Positions 1-7,703 are shown, counted from the first letter of the stretch. The stretch is 64,000 nucleotides of DNA from Burkholderiales bacterium (GCA_030831475.1 JAURKY010000001.1:1-64000), one strand, 5' to 3'. Made by a program: numbers and translations. The notes: generated from the letters alone by a model not told the origin.

Positions 1-252
1 GAAAAAGCTCATGAGTTTTATGACATAGCAAAGAATTACATTAATGAAAATTTAGAGCTCGTCATTCTGGGAGTGCTTGTAACATCGATTGTTGTTGTGA
101 TTTTGTCTATTATCTACATTCTTGTGACACCCAACTCCCCTACAAAAAAAGCTAAAGTTCAGAAACCCAAGAATTTAAAAAAAGATATTAAGATTAAGTA
201 CACCCAAGAATTTTTAAAGGGTGTCAAAGGTATTGATCTTGATTTGAAATAA
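1..252 (+). CDS. C-terminal part of an unknown one-pass membrane protein
   Basis: Reading frame 1 is open from the first base to TAA at 250-252, giving the last 83 residues of a protein whose start lies outside the window. The piece has a hydrophilic stretch, one strongly hydrophobic segment of about 22 residues (starting LVILGVLVTSIVVV) and a Lys-rich tail ending in GIDLDLK. This looks like a single transmembrane helix followed by a basic soluble tail. I do not recognise the family. It is separated from the next gene by about 365 bases, so it probably does not share its transcript. Confidence 0.6.
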   Translation, partial: EKAHEFYDIAKNYINENLELVILGVLVTSIVVVILSIIYILVTPNSPTKKAKVQKPKNLKKDIKIKYTQEFLKGVKGIDLDLK

Positions 253-617
253 TTCAAACAAGATGAGTCAATCTATTAAATAGATTGTGTTAGCACAAAG
301 CAGTACGTTAGCAATAGCGCCAATGAAATAAAAGTGTTTATTAAATAAGTCATGAAAAGGATTTTAGCGATAAACAAAAAGTAATGTGTTATTGCGAATC
401 ATTATCATTTTCATTACAAATAAAAGAAGTGGCCCAACTAACGCGGGGCCCTACGGTAATAGAATGACAGGAGGAATAAAAAAACTATTACTAAGCTTTG
501 ACGCTGATTAGGTTAAAAGGTAAGGATGTTTAATGGATTTATTTCACACAAAATAAGTTCAAGCCTGACCTTTTTCTTTTTAACAAGTCACATTCATCAC
601 AGGGGGGTTATAACACA
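253..617. other. Intergenic region upstream of the sigma-factor operon
   Basis: This 365-base stretch has no convincing gene. It holds a Fur-box-like site with overlapping promoter elements (394-416, listed separately), a short GC-rich inverted repeat around 431-450 (ggccc/gggcc) with no U-tract, and the leader of the sigma-factor gene ending in a strong Shine-Dalgarno run, aggggggt, at 601-608. Two tiny reading frames (464-511 and one starting at 526) exist but are not supported. Confidence 0.5.
394..416 (+). promoter_or_regulatory. Fur-box-like operator overlapping a promoter
   Basis: The sequence gcgaatcattatc followed by attttcatta matches 11 of 13 bases of the right part of the Fur consensus GATAATGATAATCATTATC and continues with another A/T repeat of the same type. 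A possible promoter, TTGCGA (392-397), 17 bases, TACAAA (415-420), places the site inside the -35/-10 spacer, where a repressor would block RNA polymerase. It lies about 200 bases before the sigma-factor start. Iron control of the operon is inferred; no TonB receptor is adjacent. Confidence 0.5.
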
Positions 618-1211
618 TTGGAATTTGATGATATTTTTAGCGGATTACAATCCAATAGTGAGTCATCAAAAAATGCTGCTGCAAATGCATTATTTAACCA
701 GATCATGACACCTGGCATCAGACATCTGATGAGAAAATGGAGATTTCCTGAACAAGACGCCGAAGAAGTCATGATGATATCAATGGAAAAAATGTTTTTA
801 AAAATTAACAGTGTCAAAGATAGTAAAGCGTTTAAATCTTGGTGTTGGACAGTGATTGAAAATTCTGCACATGATTTTTATAAAGCTCGAAAAAGAAAAG
901 CTGAGACACCTTTGTACATGAGTGTAGATGATGACGGAGAAGAGGCAGTCATTGAATTAAATCATGAGTCTAATATGAATACAGAACTGGTAGATGTATC
1001 CAAATGCCTTGAACAAGCCTGGGCAAATTTTGAGAATGATTTTCCTGAAAGGGCCTACGTTATCGAGCAGCAGGTCGAAGGCTATTCCATTGAAGAGATT
1101 GCCATTAAAATTGAAAGATCTGATGCAGCGACCAAGGAATTTATATCGCAATCGAAAAAAGTCAAAGATAAGTATTTAAAAAAATGTAAAGAGGAGAGCG
1201 ATGATGACTAA
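618..1211 (+). CDS. ECF-type RNA polymerase sigma factor
   Basis: This 197-residue protein has the size and order of an ECF sigma factor, which directs RNA polymerase to a small regulon. Residues about 20-95 resemble region 2: a helix with EQDAEEVMM, an AFKSWCWTVIEN stretch equivalent to the conserved F-x-x-W-L...A-N motif, then a basic YKARKRK segment. Residues about 127-190 resemble region 4, with a helix-turn-helix around EGYSIEEIAIKIERSD. The start is TTG at 618, chosen because aggggggt lies 9 bases upstream. The gene overlaps the next by 11 bases, suggesting translational coupling. It is divergent from well-known ECF groups; sigma function is likely but its target genes are unknown. Confidence 0.7.
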   Translation: MEFDDIFSGLQSNSESSKNAAANALFNQIMTPGIRHLMRKWRFPEQDAEEVMMISMEKMFLKINSVKDSKAFKSWCWTVIENSAHDFYKARKRKAETPLYMSVDDDGEEAVIELNHESNMNTELVDVSKCLEQAWANFENDFPERAYVIEQQVEGYSIEEIAIKIERSDAATKEFISQSKKVKDKYLKKCKEESDDD

Positions 1212-1812
1212 TAAAAAACAAGCCCTCTTTGAAAGACTTGAAAACATTACCATTCAAAATTGGATCGATCGTGAAAATCAGGTCATTGAAAAAAACTCAG
1301 AAAGACGTCGTCATAAATTTAAATCGAGAATGCATAAACATGGATTGTTTTTAGATGAAAAACAGCCTTCACCCGTTAAAAAGTTCATTACTTGGCTAAC
1401 GGCAGGCCTCTTGGTTACAGGGCCGATTGTATACGCCACCGTCAGTGTTAGCTATTTTGATCAGCTCGAGCCTATTGCTTGTCATCAACCCACACAAGCG
1501 AGTAATGATCTAGGGGCACCGGAGAGTTTTGCAGGATTTAAACAATTTATTGCCAAATTTTCCACGCACTATGAATCAAAACAAGATGAAGTGATTAGTC
1601 AGATGGATCGCACCGATTGTAATGTGGTTTATTTAGCAGAGCGATATAATCCTAATGCGCTTTTTAATATGGGTCTGATGTATCAAGAAGGTCTTGAGGT
1701 GGTTCAAGACTATCAAAAAGCTTATGAATATTACAAACGCGCTTCAGCGCTTGGCAATACCAAGGCCACCTTCAATATGAATTATCTTATCGAAGAAAAT
1801 TTAGCACCCTAA
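1201..1812 (+). CDS. Putative anti-sigma-like membrane protein with a Sel1 repeat
   Basis: The 203-residue product has a basic cytoplasmic N-terminal part (about 1-60), one transmembrane helix (about 62-84) and a periplasmic C-terminal part. The latter contains two cysteines (about 94 and 140) and one Sel1-like repeat (about 151-187, NALFNMGLMYQEGLEV). Starting inside the sigma gene, it has the gene order and topology of a membrane anti-sigma factor, but I see no known anti-sigma domain. The Sel1 repeat matches those in the next gene. ATG 1201 or 1204 could be the start; GAGGAG just upstream serves either. The anti-sigma role is inference from topology and coupling. Confidence 0.6.
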   Translation: MMTNKKQALFERLENITIQNWIDRENQVIEKNSERRRHKFKSRMHKHGLFLDEKQPSPVKKFITWLTAGLLVTGPIVYATVSVSYFDQLEPIACHQPTQASNDLGAPESFAGFKQFIAKFSTHYESKQDEVISQMDRTDCNVVYLAERYNPNALFNMGLMYQEGLEVVQDYQKAYEYYKRASALGNTKATFNMNYLIEENLAP

Positions 1813-1872
1813 TCGCCTGACCTATTTTTTTATATTTCGTCTTTGAAATTAATATGATTTTAAGGATGAAAT

Positions 1873-3123
1873 ATGAAACTCAAAAAAATAACATTATGGC
1901 TTAGCCCCATTTTTCTGTTTTCCAACTTAGCTGTTGCAAAAGATAATTGTGATAAAGAAACTTTTTGGTCTACTTGGTATAACCAGGGAGGTTTTAAAGG
2001 TTTCGGTATAGCACCTTCGCAGGAAAAAATTGTAAAAGCTCAGTATGAATTAGCAGAACATTACTATAAGGGTAATGTAGTCACCAAAGATTATTCAAAA
2101 GCACTCGATTTGTTTCAAAGAGCTGCTGAGGGCGGTTTAACCCAAGCACATTTTAGGCTGGGTTTAATTAATCACTATGGCAAAGGTAAATCAAAAGATT
2201 TAAAAGAAGCCTTTAATCATTATCAAATGGCGGCCAAACAAAATGATCCTGAGGCGCAATTTAATTTAGGCCTCATGTACCGATATGGATTAGGTATTCA
2301 AAGAAATATGACTCAAGCATTTAGCTGGTTTGAGAAATCCGCAAACGATCAGCTAAGTCTGAATCATAAACAATGTGAAATTAAAAAGGCTGGTGTTTTG
2401 GAAGCGCAATTTAACTTAGCACAAATGTATCACTATGGTATGGGCGTGACTAAAAATACGACGCTTGCGGCAGTTTGGTATGACAAGGCAGCTGAGCAAG
2501 GTATGAAAGAAGCCCAGTTTAATTTAGCAAAATTAATTTTAGCCGGTGATGGTATTGAGTATGACTTTGAGAGAGCGATGGATAATTATGAAGCTGCAGC
2601 CAGTCAAGGTTTAGTAGAGGCGCAATTTAACTTAGCACAAATGTATCACTACGGACCTAGCCGATTTCAAAATCATTTAAAAGCCCACCATTGGTATTCG
2701 CTTGCTGCAGATCAGGGTTTTGCTGAGGCCAAATTTAATTTGGGCTTGATGGCACAATATGGCCGGGGTACTTCGCGTAATTATGTCTCGGCAAAAAAAT
2801 ATTATGAGGAAGTCATGCATGAAGATATTCCTGAGGCCTATGTTAATTTAGGATTTATTTATCATTATGGTCTCGGCACTTATGTAGATGATCAATTAGC
2901 TAATGACTTTTTTATCAAAGCTGCAAAACATCGAATACCTCAAGCGGAATATCATCTTGGCATCATTTACCGAGATGGCCGTGGTGTAGCTAAAAACTTA
3001 GCTAAAGCAGACCAGTGGTTTCAAAAAGCAAGACAGCAAGGGGTATGGGAAGCAGATGAAGTTTTAAAAACACTTGCGTATAAGGAGCCTGATGATGTTT
3101 ATGCTTATCAGGTAGATGACTAA
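1873..3123 (+). CDS. Secreted Sel1-repeat protein (nine repeats)
   Basis: A signal peptide (start MKLKKITLWLSPIFLF, cleavage probably after AVA near residue 22) is followed by nine Sel1-like repeats of about 36 residues from about residue 55 to the C-terminus, each with the A-x-F-N-L-G/A-x-M-Y-x-Y-G pattern. Sel1/TPR-like solenoids bind proteins, so this is probably a periplasmic scaffold or receptor. Repeat 3 carries an insertion containing one cysteine (HKQCEIKK). It lies 60 bases after the anti-sigma-like gene, which has one similar repeat. The RBS aaggatg lies just before ATG 1873. Two repeats share 32 identical bases, a sign of recent internal duplication. Confidence 0.75.
   Translation: MKLKKITLWLSPIFLFSNLAVAKDNCDKETFWSTWYNQGGFKGFGIAPSQEKIVKAQYELAEHYYKGNVVTKDYSKALDLFQRAAEGGLTQAHFRLGLINHYGKGKSKDLKEAFNHYQMAAKQNDPEAQFNLGLMYRYGLGIQRNMTQAFSWFEKSANDQLSLNHKQCEIKKAGVLEAQFNLAQMYHYGMGVTKNTTLAAVWYDKAAEQGMKEAQFNLAKLILAGDGIEYDFERAMDNYEAAASQGLVEAQFNLAQMYHYGPSRFQNHLKAHHWYSLAADQGFAEAKFNLGLMAQYGRGTSRNYVSAKKYYEEVMHEDIPEAYVNLGFIYHYGLGTYVDDQLANDFFIKAAKHRIPQAEYHLGIIYRDGRGVAKNLAKADQWFQKARQQGVWEADEVLKTLAYKEPDDVYAYQVDD
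2404..2651 (+). repeat. Direct repeat inside the Sel1 gene (32 bases, two copies)
   Basis: The 32 bases starting gcgcaatttaacttagc occur identically at 2404-2435 and 2620-2651, both encoding AQFNLAQMYHY in Sel1 repeats 4 and 6. Other repeats encode similar residues with different codons. Copies 216 bases apart could recombine and delete two repeats. Confidence 0.85.
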
Positions 3124-3251
3124 TGTTTAAGCGATCCCATTTTATTAAAGTGATCGTTTTATTTTTTGCTTTAATTATGTTGACTTATATCATTGAGAGT
3201 TCTTTGGATAAAAGAATTCATAATGTTGCTGTCGAATTTAATTACGCATAA
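3123..3251 (+). CDS. 42-residue one-pass membrane microprotein
   Basis: This ORF is below the size limit of the track. Its ATG overlaps the stop of the Sel1 gene (TAATG, sharing one base), a typical termination-reinitiation arrangement. It encodes 42 residues: a basic start (MFKRSHFIK), one hydrophobic helix (about residues 10-24, VIVLFFALIMLTYII) and a short polar tail ending in EFNYA. The positive-inside rule places the tail in the periplasm. A strong terminator begins 21 bases after the stop, so the gene is the last of the operon. The family is unknown; coupling and terminator make it likely real. Confidence 0.6.
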   Translation: MFKRSHFIKVIVLFFALIMLTYIIESSLDKRIHNVAVEFNYA

Positions 3252-3272
3252 AAATTAAGTATTCTTTCATTT

Positions 3273-3303
3273 AAAAAGCATTACTTTTTGTAATGCTTTT
3301 TTT
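3273..3303 (+). terminator. Rho-independent terminator of the sigma/Sel1 operon
   Basis: The 12-base arm aaaaagcattac and its complement gtaatgcttttt enclose a ttttt loop, and a T-run follows. It ends the sigma/Sel1 operon before the LOG gene. Confidence 0.85.
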
Positions 3304-3324
3304 ATTTTCAATTTAGAATAAGGT

Positions 3325-4005
3325 ATGGTGAATAAAATTAAATCATCCTCATCTGAAACCTTCATCGTCAAAACTCAAATAGACCATGAGTTTTCGGAGG
3401 CTATCAAAAAATTAGAAGCTTGTGTTCCGGCAGTTACTCTGTTTGGTAGCGCTAGAATTGTTCCATCTGATCCAGTCTATCAGTTAGCACAATTAATCGC
3501 TCATCGTTTTTCTGAGGCTGGTTTTTCAGTATTTTCAGGTGGAGGCCCAGGCATTATGGAGGCATCCAACAAGGGCGCTTATGAGGGTAAGTCAACCAGT
3601 GTCGGTTTAAATATTAAATTACCCAAAGAGCAGGCACCAAATGATTTTCAAGACATTGAGATGCACTTTAATTATTTTTTTACCCGAAAGATCATGTTTA
3701 TTAAATTTGCATCCGCCTTCGTTGTCTTTCCTGGAGGCTTTGGAACTTTAGATGAATTGTTGCAAGTACTTACTTTAATGCAGACAAAAAAAATCGATCT
3801 TGTGCCCATCATCTTAGTGGGCAGTGAATTTTGGCAAGGATTTCAAGACTGGATTAAGCGTACTTTGCTTGAAAAAAAGATGATTAATGATGATGACTTT
3901 GGTTTAATCAAAGTCATGGATGATCCTGATGCTATCGTTGATTATGTGAAGGCCTATTACGAATGCGATGGTAATGAATTTTGCATGAGTCAAAAGTTAC
4001 CTTAG
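3325..4005 (+). CDS. LOG family protein (TIGR00730-like)
   Basis: The 226-residue protein carries the LOG signature: SGGGPGIMEASNKGA at about 72-86 and PGGFGTLDE at about 136-144, the motif that binds nucleotide phosphate and catalyses cleavage. The family hydrolyses nucleoside 5-monophosphates at the N-glycosidic bond (cytokinin-activating enzymes in some organisms; PpnN-like in others); older annotations call it lysine decarboxylase. It is cytoplasmic. The gene follows the terminator of the previous operon and lies 6 bases before nnrD, so the two are probably co-transcribed. The exact substrate cannot be read from the sequence. Confidence 0.85.
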   Translation: MVNKIKSSSSETFIVKTQIDHEFSEAIKKLEACVPAVTLFGSARIVPSDPVYQLAQLIAHRFSEAGFSVFSGGGPGIMEASNKGAYEGKSTSVGLNIKLPKEQAPNDFQDIEMHFNYFFTRKIMFIKFASAFVVFPGGFGTLDELLQVLTLMQTKKIDLVPIILVGSEFWQGFQDWIKRTLLEKKMINDDDFGLIKVMDDPDAIVDYVKAYYECDGNEFCMSQKLP

Positions 4006-4011
4006 AGATAC

Positions 4012-4881
4012 ATGGCTTACTCGATTGAGATTATTGACGCTTTAAATCTTCTTAACAACTTAGCAAGAAAATCTAATGCACACAAAGGACACAATGGCTC
4101 CATTGCTTGCCTTGGAGGTAGTTCTGGTATGGCGGGGGCTATTTTATTAAGTGCTAAATCAGCACTTTTATCCGGAGCTGGTGTTGTCCATGTATGGATG
4201 ATGGATGCAAATTCATACCATGTGGACCCTCAATCACCTGAAATTATGATTCACCCATGTGAGGGTAAGATTATTCAACAAATCAAAGCAATCAATCCTG
4301 CATGTTTAGTTGTGGGCCCTGGCATGCAGTCCGATGCGATCAATATTCCTTTGTTAGAGGAAATATTTAATTTAGATATTCCTTTGGTGATTGATGCCGG
4401 TGCGCTAAATTTAATTTCACAAAATGATGATTTATTGAATCAAATTTTAAATCGCCAAACATTTACTGTGATCACCCCACATCCCGGTGAGGCAGCACGG
4501 CTTTTAAAAACAACTGCAGATGAGGTGCAAAAAAATCGTGAAAAAAATTGTTTAAAATTAAATGAAAAAATTCTTTGCACAGTCGTTTTAAAAGGCGAAC
4601 ATACCTTGATTACAAATGATCAAAATACGGTTTATCAGTGTAATGATGGCAATGCAGGTATGGCATCAGCGGGTATGGGTGATGTTTTAGCAGGTCTTAT
4701 GGGTTCCATGATAGCTCAGGGTAAACATTATAAAATAGATGCATTTAACGCATGTCTTCTTGCAGTGCAACTTCATGCCAAGGCAGCAGATCAATTAGTT
4801 GACGAGGGTTTTGGGCCGATTGGCTTGACGGCAAGTGAATTAGTTAATCAAATTAGAAAATTGATTAACGATTTTACTTAA
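4012..4881 (+). CDS. nnrD: ADP-dependent NAD(P)H-hydrate dehydratase
   Basis: NnrD repairs damaged hydrated NAD(P)H using ADP. The 289-residue sequence matches the dehydratase domain alone: GHNGSIACLGGSSGMAGA near the start, VVGPGM, DAGALNL, TPHPGEAARLL, and NAGMASAGMGDVLAGL with the GDVLAG nucleotide-binding turn. The epimerase domain (NnrE) that is often fused in bacteria is absent here, so it must be encoded elsewhere or missing. The gene follows the LOG gene after 6 bases. Its end overlaps the convergent peroxiredoxin gene by 8 bases. Confidence 0.88.
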   Translation: MAYSIEIIDALNLLNNLARKSNAHKGHNGSIACLGGSSGMAGAILLSAKSALLSGAGVVHVWMMDANSYHVDPQSPEIMIHPCEGKIIQQIKAINPACLVVGPGMQSDAINIPLLEEIFNLDIPLVIDAGALNLISQNDDLLNQILNRQTFTVITPHPGEAARLLKTTADEVQKNREKNCLKLNEKILCTVVLKGEHTLITNDQNTVYQCNDGNAGMASAGMGDVLAGLMGSMIAQGKHYKIDAFNACLLAVQLHAKAADQLVDEGFGPIGLTASELVNQIRKLINDFT

Positions 4882-5737
4882 ACTTTCCTTTGGCCCTGTC
4901 TTTTCCTCTTTCTGATCCTTCAAAGAATTCAGGTTGATCGATAAATTTTAAATAATCCTCAAAGAAATTAACTTCTTTGGTGTCATATTTATCCTTTATA
5001 TCTTCTAGCGGAATATCGTTTGATACGATCACATCATCTCCAGGCTGCCAATTCGCTGGAGTAGATACATTATGTTTTTCTGATAGTTGTAACGCATCCA
5101 CAATACGCAATATTTCATCAAAATTTCGTCCAATATTTTTTGGGTAAACCAGTATGGTTTTAATTTTTTTGTCATTATCAATGACAAATACAGATCGAAT
5201 GGTTTCTTTCAGGGGATTACCCAATGAATTGGCATTTGGATACGCAAGCGGGTGATACATATCGTATTGGGCGGCAATCTCAAGTGACTCATCGGCAATG
5301 ATGGGATAATTGACATCCGTTTCTTGATCAGATTGGATGAGATTATTAATGAGATTATCTTTTTTAATTAATTCATTTTTAAACCGATTAATGTGAGGAA
5401 TCCATTCCATATGATCCTCTAATGAGTCTCCACTCAACCCAATTAACTTGACACCGCGCTTTTTAAATTCAGGTTGTAATAGTGCAGCAGTGGCTAATTC
5501 AGTGGTACAGACCGGCGTAAAGTCTCCCGGGTGTGAGAAAAGAATCACCCATTGTTTGTCAGACCATTCGTAAAAATCAATATCACCTTGTGAAGTAGAG
5601 GCTTTAAAGTTAGGTGCTTTATCACCAATTTGCAGGGCATTCACTGAATAGTTAAGGGTGACAAGGAGACTAAAAAATAGCCACTTTAAGACTTTTATAA
5701 ATGTATGATGAGTATTCATTACTTTAGTATAGAACAT
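4874..5737 (-). CDS. Exported 1-Cys type peroxiredoxin (AhpC/TSA family)
   Basis: The core from about residue 36 is a Prx6-like peroxiredoxin: GDKAPNFKASTSQGDIDFYEW, then SHPGDFTPVCTTE with the peroxidatic cysteine, and a long C-terminal dimerisation part (NWQPGDDVIV). I see no obvious resolving cysteine. Unlike usual Prx6 proteins it starts with a hydrophobic export signal (WLFFSLLVTLNYSVNA), so it should act in the periplasm against peroxides. The start is uncertain: ATG 5737 or the in-frame ATG at 5719; neither has a good Shine-Dalgarno. It lies 20 bases after the DUF3501 gene, in a cluster with rubrerythrin, consistent with oxidative-stress defence. Confidence 0.85.
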   Translation of the reverse strand: MFYTKVMNTHHTFIKVLKWLFFSLLVTLNYSVNALQIGDKAPNFKASTSQGDIDFYEWSDKQWVILFSHPGDFTPVCTTELATAALLQPEFKKRGVKLIGLSGDSLEDHMEWIPHINRFKNELIKKDNLINNLIQSDQETDVNYPIIADESLEIAAQYDMYHPLAYPNANSLGNPLKETIRSVFVIDNDKKIKTILVYPKNIGRNFDEILRIVDALQLSEKHNVSTPANWQPGDDVIVSNDIPLEDIKDKYDTKEVNFFEDYLKFIDQPEFFEGSERGKDRAKGKFK

Positions 5738-5757
5738 AGCGTCGAGCTTATTGAAAT

Positions 5758-6339
5758 TTAATCAAGATCTTTGATTAAAGATTGCTGAATCTCAGGCGTT
5801 AGAGTGACTTCTGTTTTAAAAAGCGGATGATCTATTCCAAAAGTAATAGGAAGACCCACCTTGGCTTGAGCACACATGCTTTTGCTTAATTCAAATCGCA
5901 TAAAATGAACTGAGGCGGTTTTATCTTCATTTTCACGACTTAAATCTTCATTAGAGATAGCAAATACTTTTTCACTATCTTCAACTTTAACCCAAACACT
6001 TTTTTCAACGCCGATGAGTTTTGCTAAAGCTTTTTTTCTTTCTTCAACATCGCCGTACTCAATCATAAACGTTGCTTTCCAGTTTGAGCCATCAGGAATT
6101 AATGGGTTGTAGACATCGAGTTCTTCTTGAATACCCTCAGCCTCAAATATTTTTTCAATACGTAACATTTCTTGAACTTGGTATTGCATGGTTAAACTAT
6201 CTTCAAAGTAAAGAGCTGCATGAGGATTGAGTGCTAAGCGCCTATTTTTTTTATGCTCCATAACTTTTTTTCTAAAGTCATCTCTAATCTCAGCATATTT
6301 TTCTAAGCTAAATAAATCTTTTTTTTCTAAATGTGCCAT
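5758..6339 (-). CDS. DUF3501 family protein
   Basis: The 193-residue soluble protein starts with KKDLFSLEKYAEIRDDFRKKVMEHKKNRR and has FEDSLTMQYQVQEMLRIEKIF, features of the DUF3501 family. Its biochemical role is unknown. In proteobacteria it is commonly found next to a rubrerythrin and a CCG-domain Fe-S oxidoreductase, exactly as here: it starts 2 bases after the stop of the Fe-S gene. A role with that oxidoreductase, perhaps in peroxide or redox metabolism, is inferred only from this conserved neighbourhood. Confidence 0.8.
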   Translation of the reverse strand: MAHLEKKDLFSLEKYAEIRDDFRKKVMEHKKNRRLALNPHAALYFEDSLTMQYQVQEMLRIEKIFEAEGIQEELDVYNPLIPDGSNWKATFMIEYGDVEERKKALAKLIGVEKSVWVKVEDSEKVFAISNEDLSRENEDKTASVHFMRFELSKSMCAQAKVGLPITFGIDHPLFKTEVTLTPEIQQSLIKDLD

Positions 6340-6341
6340 TG

Positions 6342-7673
6342 CTAAATTCCGTAAGCCTTTCTTAAAAGTGTAATGGGGTGTTCGGGTTCAGTGCCATCGT
6401 TGCGAACATGACCGATGTGATGACCTGCCATTGCACAATCACTCCCGTAGTGATCAGCTTCGTTTTGATTAATTTTATTAACAATTGGTTTCACAATTTT
6501 TACAGAAAAATCATGACACTCTTTTTTAACCGCATAGGTACCATCATGCCCAGAACATCTTTCAATAATTTGGACTTCGGTATCAGGAATCATCGCTAGC
6601 GTATCTTTAGTTTTAGGACCAATATTTTGTACCCTTTGGTGACATGCCGCATGGTAAGACACTTTACCTAAGCCTTGTTTAAAATCTTTTACAAATTTAT
6701 CTTCTTTATTACGAAGCATAAGATACTCGAAGGGATCATAAAAAGCATTTTTAACTTTAATAACATCCGCTTCATCAGGAAACATCAGAGGCAATTCTTG
6801 CTTGAACATGAGCACACAAGATGGAATGAGCGACGTTAAATCCCATCCCTCATCAACCAGTTTTGCCAAAATAGGGATATTGGTATTTTTAGCTTCTTCA
6901 ACCGCCTTTAAATTGCCTAATTCAAGTTTTGGTATGGAGCAACATACTTCCTTGTCGGTTAACTTAACTAAAATATTGTTATGCTCAAATACTTTGAAAA
7001 AATCCTCACCTGGCCCAGGCTCATTACGGTTCATGAAGCAGGTGGCAAAAAGGGCAACCTTACCTTTGGTTTTACCAACAGCCTCAGGTGTGATTTCAGA
7101 CGAGTGATTCTTTAAACGCTTTCGAAGAGTATTGCTCTCAAATTTGGGTAACCATGCCTTGGAATGAATACCAGCGACTTTTTCTAGAGCTTTGCGAGCT
7201 AGACCTACTTTATTTACAGCATTCACAGTCTGAGCCACAATGGGTATGCCAGCAAATTTGCCTACTGTATCCGTGCTGGTAAGCACCTTATCTCGAAGCT
7301 TGGTCTCACCTTTTTGATAATAAATAGCTTTGGCCCTTAACATCAAATGAGGAAAATCAACGTTCCATTCATGGGGAGGAACATAGGGGCATTTTGTCAT
7401 ATAACATAAATCGCAAAGGTAGCACTGATCAACCACTTTTTTATAATCAGATTTAGCCACACCATCCACTTCCATGGTTTCTGATTCGTCAACAAGATCA
7501 AATAACGTTGGAAATGATTGACACAAGCTCACGCATCTTCGACAACCATGACATATGTCGTAAACACGCTCTAATTCTTTATTAAGAGAATCCTCATTAT
7601 AAAAATCGGGGTTACGCCAATCGATAGGATGACGCGTAGGTGCTTGTAAATTACCTTCTTTGGGAGTATCCAT
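6342..7673 (-). CDS. Fe-S oxidoreductase with two 4Fe-4S and CCG domains (GlpC/HdrD-like)
   Basis: The 443-residue protein has two cysteine clusters near residues 40-120 (CHGCRRCVSLC and CYLCDLCYMTKCPY) that bind 4Fe-4S clusters. Two cysteine-rich CCG-type regions follow (KEVCCSIPKLELGN and CHQRVQNIGPKT...CSGHDGTYAVKKECH). This is the layout of heterodisulfide reductase/GlpC-type electron-transfer subunits. With rubrerythrin and DUF3501 it probably moves electrons in a peroxide-reducing system. The ATG lies 5 bases after the U-tract of a hairpin and has no Shine-Dalgarno, so its translation or transcription may be deliberately low relative to rubrerythrin. Confidence 0.85.
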   Translation of the reverse strand: MDTPKEGNLQAPTRHPIDWRNPDFYNEDSLNKELERVYDICHGCRRCVSLCQSFPTLFDLVDESETMEVDGVAKSDYKKVVDQCYLCDLCYMTKCPYVPPHEWNVDFPHLMLRAKAIYYQKGETKLRDKVLTSTDTVGKFAGIPIVAQTVNAVNKVGLARKALEKVAGIHSKAWLPKFESNTLRKRLKNHSSEITPEAVGKTKGKVALFATCFMNRNEPGPGEDFFKVFEHNNILVKLTDKEVCCSIPKLELGNLKAVEEAKNTNIPILAKLVDEGWDLTSLIPSCVLMFKQELPLMFPDEADVIKVKNAFYDPFEYLMLRNKEDKFVKDFKQGLGKVSYHAACHQRVQNIGPKTKDTLAMIPDTEVQIIERCSGHDGTYAVKKECHDFSVKIVKPIVNKINQNEADHYGSDCAMAGHHIGHVRNDGTEPEHPITLLRKAYGI

Positions 7674-7677
7674 ATTT

Positions 7678-7703
7678 AAAAAAAACCGGGGCTTGGCCCC
7701 GGC
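7678..7703 (-). terminator. Hairpin and U-tract between rubrerythrin and the Fe-S gene
   Basis: On the minus strand a 7-bp GC stem (ccggggc/gccccgg) with a 3-base loop is followed by eight Ts. It has the form of an intrinsic terminator just after the rubrerythrin stop, and the next gene's ATG follows within 5 bases. Since the downstream genes have no other obvious promoter, it may be a partial terminator that sets expression ratios. Confidence 0.8.

Noticed and set aside
431-450. GC-rich inverted repeat ggccc/gggcc as a terminator
   Set aside because: No U-tract on either strand and only a 5-bp stem with a long loop.
464-511. 15-residue possible leader peptide (MTGGIKKLLLSFDAD)
   Set aside because: No Shine-Dalgarno before it; its aggagg lies inside the coding part. 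No attenuator structure follows.
526-708. 60-residue ORF starting before the sigma gene
   Set aside because: It overlaps the sigma gene out of frame and shows no recognisable protein features. The sigma frame has the better Shine-Dalgarno and family similarity.
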